Source: Neurospora intermedia
Taxonomy: Eukaryota > Ascomycota > Sordariomycetes > Sordariales > Sordariaceae
Length of the DNA stretch: 64,000 nucleotides
NCBI GenBank assembly: GCA_037102815.1
Contig: BTPP01000008.1
Location: 1,550,001 to 1,614,000 of the forward strand
Direction of reading: 5' to 3'
The notes under the pieces were generated by a model that made no database searches, was not told where the DNA came from, and saw nothing but the letters and a program-made list of their open reading frames with translations. Below, piece after piece: positions 24,304 through 34,559 of the stretch. The position numbers and the translations under genes were made by a program. The number at the start of each line of letters is the position of its first letter. Position 1 is the stretch's first letter.

Positions 24304-25612
24304 GTTGTTGGCGGCGGACTAGCCAGTGGACTTGGTTGGAACTGTCAGAAAGTTGTGTTGAAAGGATTGAGGGGTGGTTAGGATGTCGAGGGCGAGGTTG
24401 GGATTCTTTCGACACTGCTGAGAGGAGTCCGTTGTCGTTTATATGCTTTCTGGCTCGCTCATTCTCGGTGGGCAAAACACCATGAGCACCAAGATGATCG
24501 AAGTTGTCATGTCCGCTTCTAGAAGAAGCACAGACTGTAGTGATTGCCTACTGAAAGGGTGCAAAGTGGCGAGCCGTTACGGTTTGTCGGACCAGCGAAG
24601 AAACTTCGAACCGAAGCACAGCAGTAGTAGCTATCTAGAGTAACCCCCAAGTTGGGTAGAACTACAGATCTATGACCTCAAGCAGTGCAACGGTTATCTG
24701 CCTACTGGATTTTCATGGCTTGTGAGATCTGGGAGCAGTGACCAGAGGGACTTGCCAACATACCTGGTGAAAAGAAAAGGTCTCCAGACATTGATGAGTG
24801 ACCCTGGACACAAAGATCCAGTATCTCGACTGTGCTCCTCACAATTCTGACCCGACGGCGTGGTCAAGAGGGGTTCGCTCGAAGGCGTAACATTTCATCG
24901 GATCAGTATCGGCTATCCTACCCCCGATCCAGAATATGTCCAGGATGACATGTCACAGTCCTCGCAACACTGGACGATGAGATATCCAATGCAATAAGGT
25001 GTTGAGTGGTGCCAACCCAAGTTCGATACCAATGACTTTCTTGAATAAAGCACCGGGTTCGACTGGTGGGACTGTGCTCGTGACAAGACGAGGACAAATA
25101 TCTTGCTTAACGCGAGGCGGCTTTGATATCGAGAGAAGCCAAATGAGCTAGTAGGTGTTCTTCCATTAGAATGTTCCCTCGACTTGCGGTTACACAGTAA
25201 CGTGCTCTTGGAATCACGAATGGAATGCAGGGAGGCGAACAGACAAGACTTCTTGCTGAGAAGGAATATTTGCTTGAAGTGATATTGAGTGTTGGAATTG
25301 TCATAACTTTTTTTCGTTGAGAGACATTCTACAGCACCTCTAGAGCCACACCTTCAGACAGATTATGTAGATGTATGAAACCTTCTCTTTCCTAAGTGAC
25401 CCACGCCTATTCCAATGCTCCGCATGTGAAGGAAGAATACCATGACCGGAGTAGAGAAGTCCGGTAAATCCCTGTAGTGACGCCAATCATAGACAGAGAA
25501 CGGAAAATGGAAAAAAGAAATAGCAAAGACATGGTAAAAGTACAAGAAAATGGTCACAAGGTGTTGATACATATCGTCGCGGATGACTGAGGGGGCGGAT
25601 TCGCTGGGTCGA
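24304..25612. other. upstream region of the Q/N-rich protein gene
   Basis: About 1.3 kb between the start of the Q/N-rich gene and the end of the Tim50 gene, both on the minus strand. It holds a TATA box at 24438 and probably the Tim50 3' UTR. Nothing else is supported. Confidence 0.5.
24438..24443 (-). promoter_or_regulatory. TATA box of the Q/N-rich protein gene
   Basis: TATAAA on the minus strand, about 135 bases upstream of the ATG at 24303, a normal distance for a fungal core promoter with a short leader. Confidence 0.45.
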
Positions 25613-27069
25613 TTAAGCCTTCTTCTCCGACTCGCCGGACTGCTGCTCGCCGCTGGGAGCACCGCCGAACCAGCCAAAGACGGAACTCTGCATGTTCTTC
25701 ATCATCTCTTTCTGGGCCTTCTCCTGGGCCTCCTGCTCCATCTTGAGCCACATCTCGCCATTCTTCTTGATCTCCTCCTCCATGGCCAGGTAGTTGCGCA
25801 TGCCGCGCTCACGGGCAATATCCTGGATCATCTTGCCCTTGGCAAAAGCCTCAGAAGGATCCTCCTCGCCCTCCATGGCCATGGGGTTCAGCTTGCTAGG
25901 CTTGATACCGAAGCGGGCGCCAAGCGAGCCCAAGCCAGCCTTCTTGGCCTTGGCGGCAACGAGCTTGTTGTGCTCAGCGCGGGCAATGGCCTCTCTACGG
26001 GCAAACTCGGTGGGAATGTGCTGGCCCTCGAAGGACTTGAGGACCTTGCGGACATCAGGGAAGTTCATGGTGTGGATGAACTCCAGGAAGGGAACGAGGG
26101 ACACGAGCTCGGTATCCTTGGGATCACCCTTCCACTTGGGGAGGACGATGGCGTTCTCGGGCTGGGCGCGCACGTGCTTGGGGTCGGTATCAATGATGAT
26201 CACCTTGGACAAGTCTCTGTTGAGATAAGAAAGGTCCTGTGCGACAATGGTTGGTTAGCTACTGTGACGGTGCAATCTTGACAGCTCTAGGTGGTCCTAC
26301 CTTGACGATCTCGCCATCCTTGTACTTGGTCGCCTCCCTGAAGAGGGGCCACATGATGAAGCGGTACGGATCCATCTTGCGGACAATAGGCTCAGCGTTG
26401 GCAAAGGGAACGCTGGTGAAGAGAACAATCTCGTAGTACTGGCTGAGGTAGCGCAAGAAGTAGTCGACACCGGGACGCTTGGCGAGACGCCAGCCGTGGT
26501 CGCGCGTCCACTCGCTATGCACCAGCATATCTTCCAGACTGATACAGAGGGTGTACGGGCGCTCGAAGGACGGATCCGGGTCGGGTAGCAGCTTCTCGAA
26601 GGCAGGTTCCTGGTAGTAGCTGACGGTTCCAGTCATCCTGGCCTTGGCCCTCTTCCACCACAGGCCGAGACCCCAGCCATTTGGTATATCATGGTGCTTC
26701 TCAAGCTCCTCCTCGTCCCATTCCCTGCCCAAGTAGATTGTTCCACCCACCAAGGCGAGACCAGCGGCAATGAAGGCCCAGTTGGCCATCTTTTGGCGGC
26801 GCTTCTCGGTAGAAGAAACGTAGGCAGAATCGGGGAGCTGGCCCTTCTTGCGGCCACCACCACCGCTGCCTGACGTAGCGGCCTCAGGGCCCTCGGCGCC
26901 CTCGGCCTGTGTCTCTGCCTCCTCACTGGCGACCGGCTTCTTGCCGGCCTCCTTCTGGGCCATCTCATACTCTAGGGTGGTGGGAATACCACCTCTTAGA
27001 TCGGGGAGCTTGGACAGGTCGATTTCGGGTTCGGGTTCGGATTCGGCTGGGGTTTGTTGTTGTTGTTGT

Positions 27070-27100
<31 letters not shown>

Positions 27101-27320
27101 TCTGCTCAGCTTTCTCGGATTCGGCGGGCTCGGGGGCCTTGGGAGTAGCCTTTTGTGTGGGAGTGCTCTCGGGCTTGGTGAACTTGGGAGGCTTGTTGTC
27201 CTTGGCCATGGAACGGGTCCAGACGGCGGGCAGGGTGCGCTGCGACAAGAGAGGCGACGCCGCGTGAGCTGCAACACGCGCGCCCGCAATGGAGCGCACG
27301 GCAGCTCTGGACAGCATCAT
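25613..27320 (-). CDS. tim50: Tim50, TIM23 translocase receptor subunit
   Basis: Inner-membrane subunit of the TIM23 complex whose intermembrane-space domain takes presequence proteins from the TOM complex. CDS is complement(25613..26236, 26301..27320), 547 residues, starting at the ATG at 27320. The N-terminus (MMLSRAAVRSIAGARVAAHAAS) is a basic amphipathic presequence. A Gln tract of about 18 and a Glu/Pro stretch follow. The membrane span is near residues 185-205 (WAFIAAGLALVGGTIYLG). The FCP1/NIF-like domain runs from about residue 255, with LCISLEDMLVHSEW in place of an active DxDxT phosphatase site, then KRPGVDYFLRYL, EIVLFTSVPFANAEPIV, YKDGEIVKDLSYLNRDL and VIIIDTDPKHV, all typical of Tim50. 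The C-terminus is Glu/Lys/Gln-rich. The length agrees with fungal Tim50. Confidence 0.95.
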
Positions 27321-28931
27321 GACTGATATTGGTTGGACACACAAAGAGCAGCAGCTGTTTGGAGTGCTGTGTGGTGTCGACTGTCCCCTAGTGATGGAAA
27401 CCGAAGGTGGATGGATGCCCGGGTGGTTGCAGGAGGGGGGAGGGAGCTGGTTGCTACCTCTTAGGTGGTGGAAACAAATGACGATAACAGTAGGATAACG
27501 GAAAGTCAGGGCGTCGTAGTCAGTTGCAGTCAGTCAGTATCCGCTGGGCCCGATAGCGATATGATAGGTATTCCAAAACCAAACTTTCCACAAACTCAAG
27601 CTTCCCGCGCGGCCGGCTGCCCGCCCAAAAAAAAAAACTTGAGTCCTGAACCTTCCGTCACAACGCTGCTAGTTGAACTTCAGCCTTGGCGCGCTTCTTT
27701 TGATCCAATCAGACACGAAGGAGGGGTCGGTTGCTGGATCTTCCAAGGCCGTCGTGCACAGACCTTTTGAGTTCTGAGAGTTCTTGTTCCCGGCCCCAAT
27801 GGCCCCACATCCGGAGTTAAGCGTCAAAGACAGTGGGGGACATGTCGTCATCTTTGAGCTTTTGGTTGTTGCATGGATGGATAAAAATCAAGTCTTCAAT
27901 CCCAATTCACCATCTCAACTCCAATGGCTGAAAAGGTCAAGAGTCTTCATCTAGTCATCAGAAAGCTAGGTACATATGGCAACAGGTGAAATCCTATGTC
28001 AGTGGGAAGATTCAAGCATGATCTGACAGGTGTCGTTCATAAGACTGCCGATGCTCAAAACGTCAGGCGACAGTGACACTGTGTACTCTTCCACTGGCAT
28101 TGCGCCTACATATGCTTTTCGACGAGCAAGTAACTGTTGCGGGGAAAGGAACAAGTATAATGTGTAAATGAAGGAAGGCTGCGAAATAAACAAGTACCGG
28201 GCATTCACAGGTATGACTGGATCTTCGATAAGCTCTTCTGAGCCATTCAGACCACTTCGCTCTTCTCCTGCCCACACAGTTGCTATCCAAAACGACGGAT
28301 GGAAAGCTTGGGTGACCTGACTGACAACTTGATCACCTCAAAAGTCCCAGGTGATCCATATGCTAAGTGCATGTTATTCTGTTACAGTACAATACCTCTT
28401 CTTGGCGATCATTTGTGATGATTTCTCATGTTCACCCTAACCCTGCTACTATCCGAGTACAGCTTATGTAATGCGTCAGTCAAAGCAAATCGTCTGCACA
28501 CTCAGCGATACAGCATTGCCGTGTTTTGCTGTGATGGACATCCAACCATTCAACATCGTCCATTCCCGCTCAATTGCCTTCCCCTCACCTGCACTTCTCG
28601 GTACGTGACCACTTCTTGCTCGTTTCTGCATCATTCCAGCGAGCCGAGACCGAACCGAATCGATACAATTGACGAATCTTCTTTTGAACACTTGCCCTCT
28701 TCTGCTTCCACCCATCTTCTCTCCTTCCCACTCCCGTCTTCTCTGTTTCTTCTGGAACATATCATCATTCATCCAACGCTCAAACGGCTGCGGTGATCCA
28801 AGCACAAACGCAAAGTCCACTCCTTCTCCGCCACCCAAACCGGCATTATCAATCATCCAAAAAAAAGTCCAGTCCGCGCTCTACAACTCCCTGTCACTTA
28901 CCATTTCTACTCCCAACTGTCGCCGCCCACC

Positions 28932-28955
28932 ATGGCTTCCGCGAATGCATTCTAG
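28932..28955 (+). CDS. possible upstream ORF of seven codons
   Basis: ATGGCTTCC... encodes MASANAF and stops at TAG (28953-28955). The start context CCCACCATGG is close to ideal for fungi. It lies about 400 bases before the ATG of the F-box-like gene in pyrimidine-rich sequence. Whether it is in a transcript is not shown. Confidence 0.35.
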   Translation: MASANAF

Positions 28956-29005
28956 AGGGTGGTCCAGTCGTTGCGCATTCAGTACTCACGATGGGACCAC
29001 CCTCT
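28954..29005 (+). promoter_or_regulatory. 12-base perfect stem-loop overlapping the upstream ORF stop
   Basis: AGAGGGTGGTCC (28954-28965) pairs perfectly with GGACCACCCTCT (28994-29005) around a 28-base loop. The first arm starts inside the TAG of the upstream ORF. Confidence 0.5.
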
Positions 29006-29359
29006 CAGAGTTCTGCGTACTCAACCACACACATACACACAGCCTAGACCTACTACTATCATCGACGCATCGAGCTTAAAGCCAAGAGTCTGAAGAAACT
29101 GAACCATCTCAGAACCGATATTTTATCCTTCCAGACTCCTACAACATCCACGTACATTCATCTCTCACCGTACCCAAACCCTTGACATTCAACATTTGCC
29201 ACTTCGCGTTCCGAAGGCACAGTGGCGCCAGTCAGCCCTACAGACTGCTTATTCGTGTTTTGCCAGGATCGCGATATCATAATCACCACTACTTCTACTT
29301 ACCGTATCTCTCAACCTTCTCTTCGCTTGCCCAGTCGTTAGACGACGATCTACACCACA

Positions 29360-30424
29360 ATGCCTCGCAAAGCCACCCAACAACTAGTGGGGCGTAGAAT
29401 CACCACGAGGACGTCCCGCACCGTCGCGACCGTCGTGGACAACTCGCTTCATGCTCCCCCGACCCCGATCCCCTCTAATCTCAACACTCCGCTGAGTTCT
29501 GCCTACCCGTCGACTTATGCCTCCGAGGCCGAGGGGGACGTTGACGGAGAGGTTGAAGTGGGGATTGACGGACAAGTTGATGAGGATGTCACCAAAGGCA
29601 TGGGCGCATTAACCTTGGCTGGCTCTGCCGAAGTGACTGGTGAAGCTTCTGCCCCCCCAAAGCCTCTCTCCCGACTAGCCAGAAGGAAACAAAAGCCGTT
29701 TCCCTTCCTAGAGTTGCCGGCCGAACTACGAGTTAAGATCTACGAATACTTCTTCGACGACACCCACTACGTCCTCGACCTAGACCCGGACAATTACAGG
29801 CGCATCCACAAGAAGCTGGGCTTCTTGCGCACCTGTCGGACCATCAGCCTCGAGGCCGGCTATCTCTTTTACAGCACACACACCTTCCGCATCTTCCCCA
29901 CCCACCCGGGCAAGCACTTCAAGACCAAGAAGCCTCTGCTTGCCCGCATGAGCACCCGTCAGCGCTCCTGGATAACCAGTCTCGAGATGCGCCTCGGCCC
30001 CGGCTGGAACAAGCCACCGCGCGGCTGGGTTGTCAACCCGGCCCTGGGATTGCACGAGTGCACTAGCGTGCGCAAGCTGACCGTTTTTGTCGAGTGCGAC
30101 CCCAGCGACGGCATCTTTAATGGCTTCCGTCGCGCCGACGACTTCTACGAGGGCTTCTCCCGTAATCTGCTGACGGACGTGCTCACCGAAATGCCCTTTA
30201 TCGAACACGTTACATTTGACGCGTGGAGCAGCGTCCGGAAGAAGGGCGCCATGATGCGCGGGCTGATCAATACAGCGCTGTCGCATGGGAAGCAGATTCT
30301 GTGGGGGCCCGAGAGAGGCTGGTCTGATTTGGATAATGAAGAGGATATCGTGGTTCCTACGAATGACATGGTGGCTACTGCACTGCTTAATGGCGTCGGT
30401 ATGGACGTTGTCATTGTTGCTTGA
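29360..30424 (+). CDS. fungal F-box/2EXR-like protein
   Basis: Single exon, 354 residues. The N-terminal 100 residues are Ser/Thr/Pro- and then Gly/Asp/Glu-rich and look disordered. From about residue 115, FPFLELPAELRVKIYEYFF is the start of the fungal F-box-like or 2EXR-type fold, seen in many expanded families of filamentous fungi. LGFLRTCRTISLEAGYLFYSTHTFRI continues the pattern with the typical cysteine and YSxHTF block. The rest (VRKLTVFVECDPSDG, FIEHVTFDAWSSVRKKGAM) is a beta-strand-rich C-terminal domain common in these proteins. The function of such proteins is mostly unknown; substrate recognition for ubiquitin ligases is possible. No membrane span or signal peptide was seen. Confidence 0.8.
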   Translation: MPRKATQQLVGRRITTRTSRTVATVVDNSLHAPPTPIPSNLNTPLSSAYPSTYASEAEGDVDGEVEVGIDGQVDEDVTKGMGALTLAGSAEVTGEASAPPKPLSRLARRKQKPFPFLELPAELRVKIYEYFFDDTHYVLDLDPDNYRRIHKKLGFLRTCRTISLEAGYLFYSTHTFRIFPTHPGKHFKTKKPLLARMSTRQRSWITSLEMRLGPGWNKPPRGWVVNPALGLHECTSVRKLTVFVECDPSDGIFNGFRRADDFYEGFSRNLLTDVLTEMPFIEHVTFDAWSSVRKKGAMMRGLINTALSHGKQILWGPERGWSDLDNEEDIVVPTNDMVATALLNGVGMDVVIVA

Positions 30425-31357
30425 TGTGTTCACGCAGCGGGTCAACACTGAAGGGTATGATGGTGGTCTGGGAGCATATTGGGTTGGGACAGGCGTTCTT
30501 GGGTTAGTTTGGGAATGCATTGCGAATTGCTTTTATCTGGAAGTTGTACACTACGAAGAGCGCATCATGACGCCGCTACTCAGTCTATCGGGGTACGTTA
30601 AAGTGTGTTTAGTTCCTATTACGAGCCGAGAGCTACTTGACTCGCATTTCTGAAGACTTTGACCGATAAATCGAGCCTTATCTCGTGAAGTCATCTGAGG
30701 TTCTCGTATACCCTGTGACAAGCAAAGCGTTCTGTAGACGAACAGACTGGAGCCTCAGCCAAAGATATCGGTATCATGATAGGATCTCAACCACATGTCA
30801 CTTGTGCGTCCAGCTATTATTGCGAGTTAAACCCAAGATCAGAATAAGATGTTCATGTGAGAGCAAGCCTGAGAGAAAAACATCGAGAAAGCACCGTCAC
30901 ATGCCGAACGGTCTGGGTCCAACCCCCCTGAGACTTCCCCGGGTTTTGCGGGCTTGGCGTCCATTGACGGCCGGACGGAAACGGACCCCAACGGTGTCAA
31001 TTGATCTCCACAGTCCCACTTTTCGGCCCGCCGTCGCCGAGCTTCCCAAGCTTCCCTCCCGCTTATGTTGACGACGGGCATGATATATTGTATCCTGCAA
31101 CATATGAACTCCACTGCGTATGTTTTGAAAATATATCAGTGATCTCTGATCACCTCTTTCTTGGTTAAACACTCGAGATATTGTATGACTTAAGCATCCG
31201 AGATACCTTACTAAGACACTTACACCAAAAGAACTAAGTCTACTCGTCCCAAGTTGACCCCGCAACCTCGGCTGTCAACTAACAACTTCTTCTCGATCAG
31301 ATTCACAACTGAACTACAACAACACAATCACCACAGTCACTATCAACATCAGCAAAG
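30425..31357. other. intergenic region
   Basis: Lies between the F-box-like gene and the RraA-like gene, both on the plus strand. It should hold a 3' UTR and a promoter. No gene is supported. Confidence 0.5.
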
Positions 31358-32241
31358 ATGACAAAGGAAGATCCCATCATCAAGGCGTTGCAGCAATACA
31401 CAACGTATGTCACTTATCATCCAAAATGAACCCGTTGTTGTCTTGTCGAGCCTACGAATTAACACAACAACTAAAACACACAAAACAGCTGCGATGTCTC
31501 GGACGCCCTCATCAAGCTCAAGTATCGCAATGGCGGTTTTCTCTCCGGTCTGACCATGTGGTCCCCCCACCGTCAAGAAGGTACAACCAAAATCGTCGGT
31601 CCCGCCTACACAGTCCAATATGTTCCTTTGGATGACCCAAGGCCGAAGCACCCTACTCACTATGTAAGAGTTCACTTACTTACTTACTTAACTCAACCTC
31701 ACTTTCATTTCTTTCTTTCTTGCATTATATGTACCTACTCGTATGTTATTGTTTGTTCTAAATACTAAACGAAACAAATATTTATCAGATCGACACCGTC
31801 CCCCAAGGCTCCATAGTCTTCGTCTCCGCCCCCGCCAAGACCCCCAACGCCGTCTACGGCGGCCTCATGTCCACGCGCGCCCGCGCCCTAGGAGCCGTCG
31901 GCTCCGTCATCGACGGCCGCTTCCGGGACCTGCAAGAGCAACGAGATCTGCATTATCCCATTTTCGCTCGGGACGTGGGCACCGCGCCGCCTGCCGAGCT
32001 GGTGAAGGTGGTTGCTGTGAACGTGCCCGTCAAGCTCCAAACGGACGAGCAAAAGGATATGATGATTAACCCGGGCGATTATATCGTGGGAGATATCAAT
32101 GGTGTGGTGGTCCTTCCCAAGGAGATGGCGGAGCAGGCGCTGGGGTTGATGAAGAGGCAGGTGGAGGCGGATGCGAAGATGCAGGTTGCTATTGAGGGGG
32201 GGATGAGTTTTGCGGAGGCTAGTAGGAAGTTTAGGGGGTGA
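31358..32241 (+). CDS. RraA-like / 4-hydroxy-4-methyl-2-oxoglutarate aldolase family protein
   Basis: CDS is join(31358..31404, 31489..31663, 31789..32241), 224 residues. Introns have GTATGT/AACAG and GTAAGA/ATCAG ends. Domain in order: CDVSDALIKL (family start), FLSGLTMWSP, TKIVGPAYTVQYVP, then GSIVFVSAP and NAVYGGLMSTRARALGAVGSVIDGRFRDLQE. The last block holds the metal/substrate site of this family (GG...A...GxxVxDGxxRD). NPGDYIVGDINGVVVLPKE is the second signature. Members act as class II aldolases that cleave 4-hydroxy-4-methyl-2-oxoglutarate, or as oxaloacetate decarboxylases; the bacterial RraA relative inhibits RNase E. In fungi the likely role is an aldolase or decarboxylase, but this is inferred. 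Confidence 0.87.
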
Positions 32242-32564
32242 GATTGTTTTCGGTGGTTTGGGCTGGTTTAGGTGAAAGCGAATATTGATGAATAATGAAG
32301 TTCTCGATTTTTCTCTTGGTTTGGATGTGCCCTACTTCTGAGAATAATACAAGTCCAGTGTTAACTTTGCGTATCCCATTTAATTAAATCAGTCAAACGG
32401 CAAGCAGCAATGAGCAGACCACAAATCGGGATAACGACCATAGAAGCTATTGAGCTTGTACACGCAATAATGCATATAGAGACAGAAAATCTTAATCCAA
32501 TTGGTGTTCTATCCAAAAGGAAACCCACTATCCCATATCATCACCTACATGAAACATCAAAACA
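32242..32564. other. convergent 3' flank region
   Basis: 323 bases between the RraA-like gene (+) and the Ted1-type gene (-). AT-rich; it should hold two 3' UTRs. Confidence 0.5.
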
Positions 32565-34559
32565 TCACGACTTTGCATAATCCAACCTCTTCTTTGCCTC
32601 ACTCCACAACTGCTGATCAGGCGTCACACCCCTCCTCTCCAACCTCCTCCTGGACTTTGACCTCGTCCGATCCTTCAAGACCCCACGATCACGGCTTTTC
32701 CCTCTTTCATCCCTATGCCTCTCTCCTTCCCCCCTAAGCCTTTCTTGTCTCTCGCTCCTCTCGCCCGTCCTCCGTCTATATTTCCTCCCACCAACCATCC
32801 TCCTCAACCCCCTCACAACAGCTCTATCAACATCCACACCAAACCACCCCGCCACTCCTGCGCCGGCCAACAGCACCGCCCCCAAAATCACAAAGAAATC
32901 CATAAAATGCACCACCCACCACAAATGCTGGGTGCCCATCGGACACGTCGCATACTCGGCCTTCCACTCCCACTCCTCCTCGTCGAACCAGACGCTCAGA
33001 AGTCCCGCGTTCCCGCCAAACTCGCCCATCATGCTTCGCACCGTCACCTCCCTCACGCCCGGCATATCCTCGCGGCCGATCAGAGACTCCTTCTTGGCCT
33101 GCTTGTACCTCTTGACCTCCCACTCCCTCTGCTTCCTCTCGATCTCGTACTCCCCGTCTTCAGATTGGACAAGGCTCTCCACCTCGACAAAAGACTGGTT
33201 GATATAATGCCATGTATCGCACCCCTCATGATCGTGTCCGTTCAGTATAATCCCCCTCCTGCCCTGGCCGTTGCCAGGCGCGTCTTTGTTTCCCGACATT
33301 CCCAGCATGCCCTCCAGGAACCCCTTGCTGGCCGCCAGACTCAACTGGTTCTGCTCCTTCAAGGTCCCGTCGTGGTCGTGGAAGGTGAAGAGCGGCGAAT
33401 CGACGCAGACGCCGTCGGGTTTGTAAAGCGGCACGTGCGTGAGCACCAGAGTGAAGTGGCCCTTGAACTGCACCGCGCTGGCGGTGTTGATGACGCTGTT
33501 GATGAAGGAGTAGGTGTCGTCTTGCAGTTCGGTCGACAAAGCGGGCGTGTCGAGGTTCATGTCGTTGAGCACGACGAGACGGAGTTCGGGCACGAGACGG
33601 TCGGAGAGCGGGTTGTCGAGGGCGTCGAAGAGGGTCGAGGTCAGGGACTTGTTGGTGAGGGGCAGCTCGAAGCGGAGCTCGTAGTTGATCTTGCCAAAGG
33701 CGTCTTCGAAGCGCGCGGTAAGATTAGTGTTAATGTCGCCTGCGTATCCAATGTCGTGGTTGCCCGCTACATTGATGATGCGCTTGGTCCAGACGGAAGA
33801 GTCGTTGGCGGGCCCGCTGGTCGAGAGGTAGCCGGTTAGATCGTACTCGTCGGCTGGGTACATAGCGACTTCGTCGGGGACGCGCTCGCCGCCCTTGAAG
33901 ACACGGTTCCAGAAGCGGTGGGCGCGCCAGTAGAATTCATCGTCGGTGACCCACTGACTGCCGAGAAGGTCACCGAGAACGGTAACATGCGTCGGGCGTG
34001 ACCACCAGTGTAGCGTGCGGTAGATGTGGGCGAGGTAGTAGTCGTTGCCCCAGTGGTCGAAGCGCTTGCGGTAGGACTCGGCAAGGTTGAAGACGTCTTC
34101 GAAGAAAATGTCGACGATCTCGTGGAAGCACTGACGGAGGCGCCATCGCAAAGAGGCGTGGCTGGTCTGGAAGGTCAGGTGGCGGAAGAGGCTCTTGACG
34201 TGCGGGAAGACGCCTAGGTACTCGGTCGGGATCGAGGTGTCGCCTTCGAGCTGCGGGTCACCGAGCGCGAGGAGACGGAACGGCGCAAGTGGTCGCGAAG
34301 GTGTAACGGTGGGTGTCGAGGTAGGATCGGTTTCGTCTACGGGCACAGACGGTAGCGAGAGGTGCAACTTGACCGTCTCGAGGAAGGCATGGTAGCCTGT
34401 GTCGGCGGGCGCATTATGTTGGACAGGCGGCAACGGAAAGGCGCATTTTCCGAAAAAGGGAAAGAAGTAGAGGTATATCGTCAGAGCTAGGGAGATAGGG
34501 AGAAAGATGCGCAAGCCCTTGCGGAGGGTCGCCGTCGGGGACCAGGAGAGTTGCGACAT
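32565..34559 (-). CDS. Ted1/Cdc1-type membrane metallophosphoesterase
   Basis: Single exon, 664 residues. Calcineurin-like phosphoesterase of the ER, by relation to yeast Ted1/Cdc1 and mammalian MPPE1, which trim ethanolamine phosphate from GPI-anchor mannose so that GPI proteins can leave the ER. A membrane span follows the start (GLRIFLPISLALTIYLYFFPFF). Metal-binding motifs in order: LLALGDPQLEGD, TVLGDLLGSQWVTDDEF, INVAGNHDIGYAG, LVLTHVPLYKPDG and ILNGHDHEGCDTWHY. A second span lies near residue 565 (WWVVHFMDFFVILGAVLLAGAGVAG, cut here), followed by a basic Arg-rich cytosolic tail ending LDYAKS. The spacing and double span match Ted1 better than soluble phosphatases. The exact substrate is inferred. 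Confidence 0.9.
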   Translation of the reverse strand: MSQLSWSPTATLRKGLRIFLPISLALTIYLYFFPFFGKCAFPLPPVQHNAPADTGYHAFLETVKLHLSLPSVPVDETDPTSTPTVTPSRPLAPFRLLALGDPQLEGDTSIPTEYLGVFPHVKSLFRHLTFQTSHASLRWRLRQCFHEIVDIFFEDVFNLAESYRKRFDHWGNDYYLAHIYRTLHWWSRPTHVTVLGDLLGSQWVTDDEFYWRAHRFWNRVFKGGERVPDEVAMYPADEYDLTGYLSTSGPANDSSVWTKRIINVAGNHDIGYAGDINTNLTARFEDAFGKINYELRFELPLTNKSLTSTLFDALDNPLSDRLVPELRLVVLNDMNLDTPALSTELQDDTYSFINSVINTASAVQFKGHFTLVLTHVPLYKPDGVCVDSPLFTFHDHDGTLKEQNQLSLAASKGFLEGMLGMSGNKDAPGNGQGRRGIILNGHDHEGCDTWHYINQSFVEVESLVQSEDGEYEIERKQREWEVKRYKQAKKESLIGREDMPGVREVTVRSMMGEFGGNAGLLSVWFDEEEWEWKAEYATCPMGTQHLWWVVHFMDFFVILGAVLLAGAGVAGWFGVDVDRAVVRGLRRMVGGRKYRRRTGERSERQERLRGEGERHRDERGKSRDRGVLKDRTRSKSRRRLERRGVTPDQQLWSEAKKRLDYAKS

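Larger units (their letters stand above)
27321..29359. other. divergent intergenic region with long pyrimidine-rich leader
   Basis: About 2 kb between Tim50 (-) and the F-box-like gene (+). The part from about 28690 to 29350 is pyrimidine-rich, as in long fungal leaders, and includes a short upstream ORF that overlaps a hairpin (28932-29005), described separately. Confidence 0.5.

Noticed and set aside
27790-27830. Sequence resembling the inner part of 5S rRNA (CCACATCCGGAGTTAAGCGTC)
   Set aside because: Only a short stretch matches; flanking helices and the usual fungal 5S ends are not visible.
32715-33839. 374-codon plus-strand frame over the Ted1-type gene
   Set aside because: Antisense shadow; the minus strand has metallophosphatase motifs and membrane spans.
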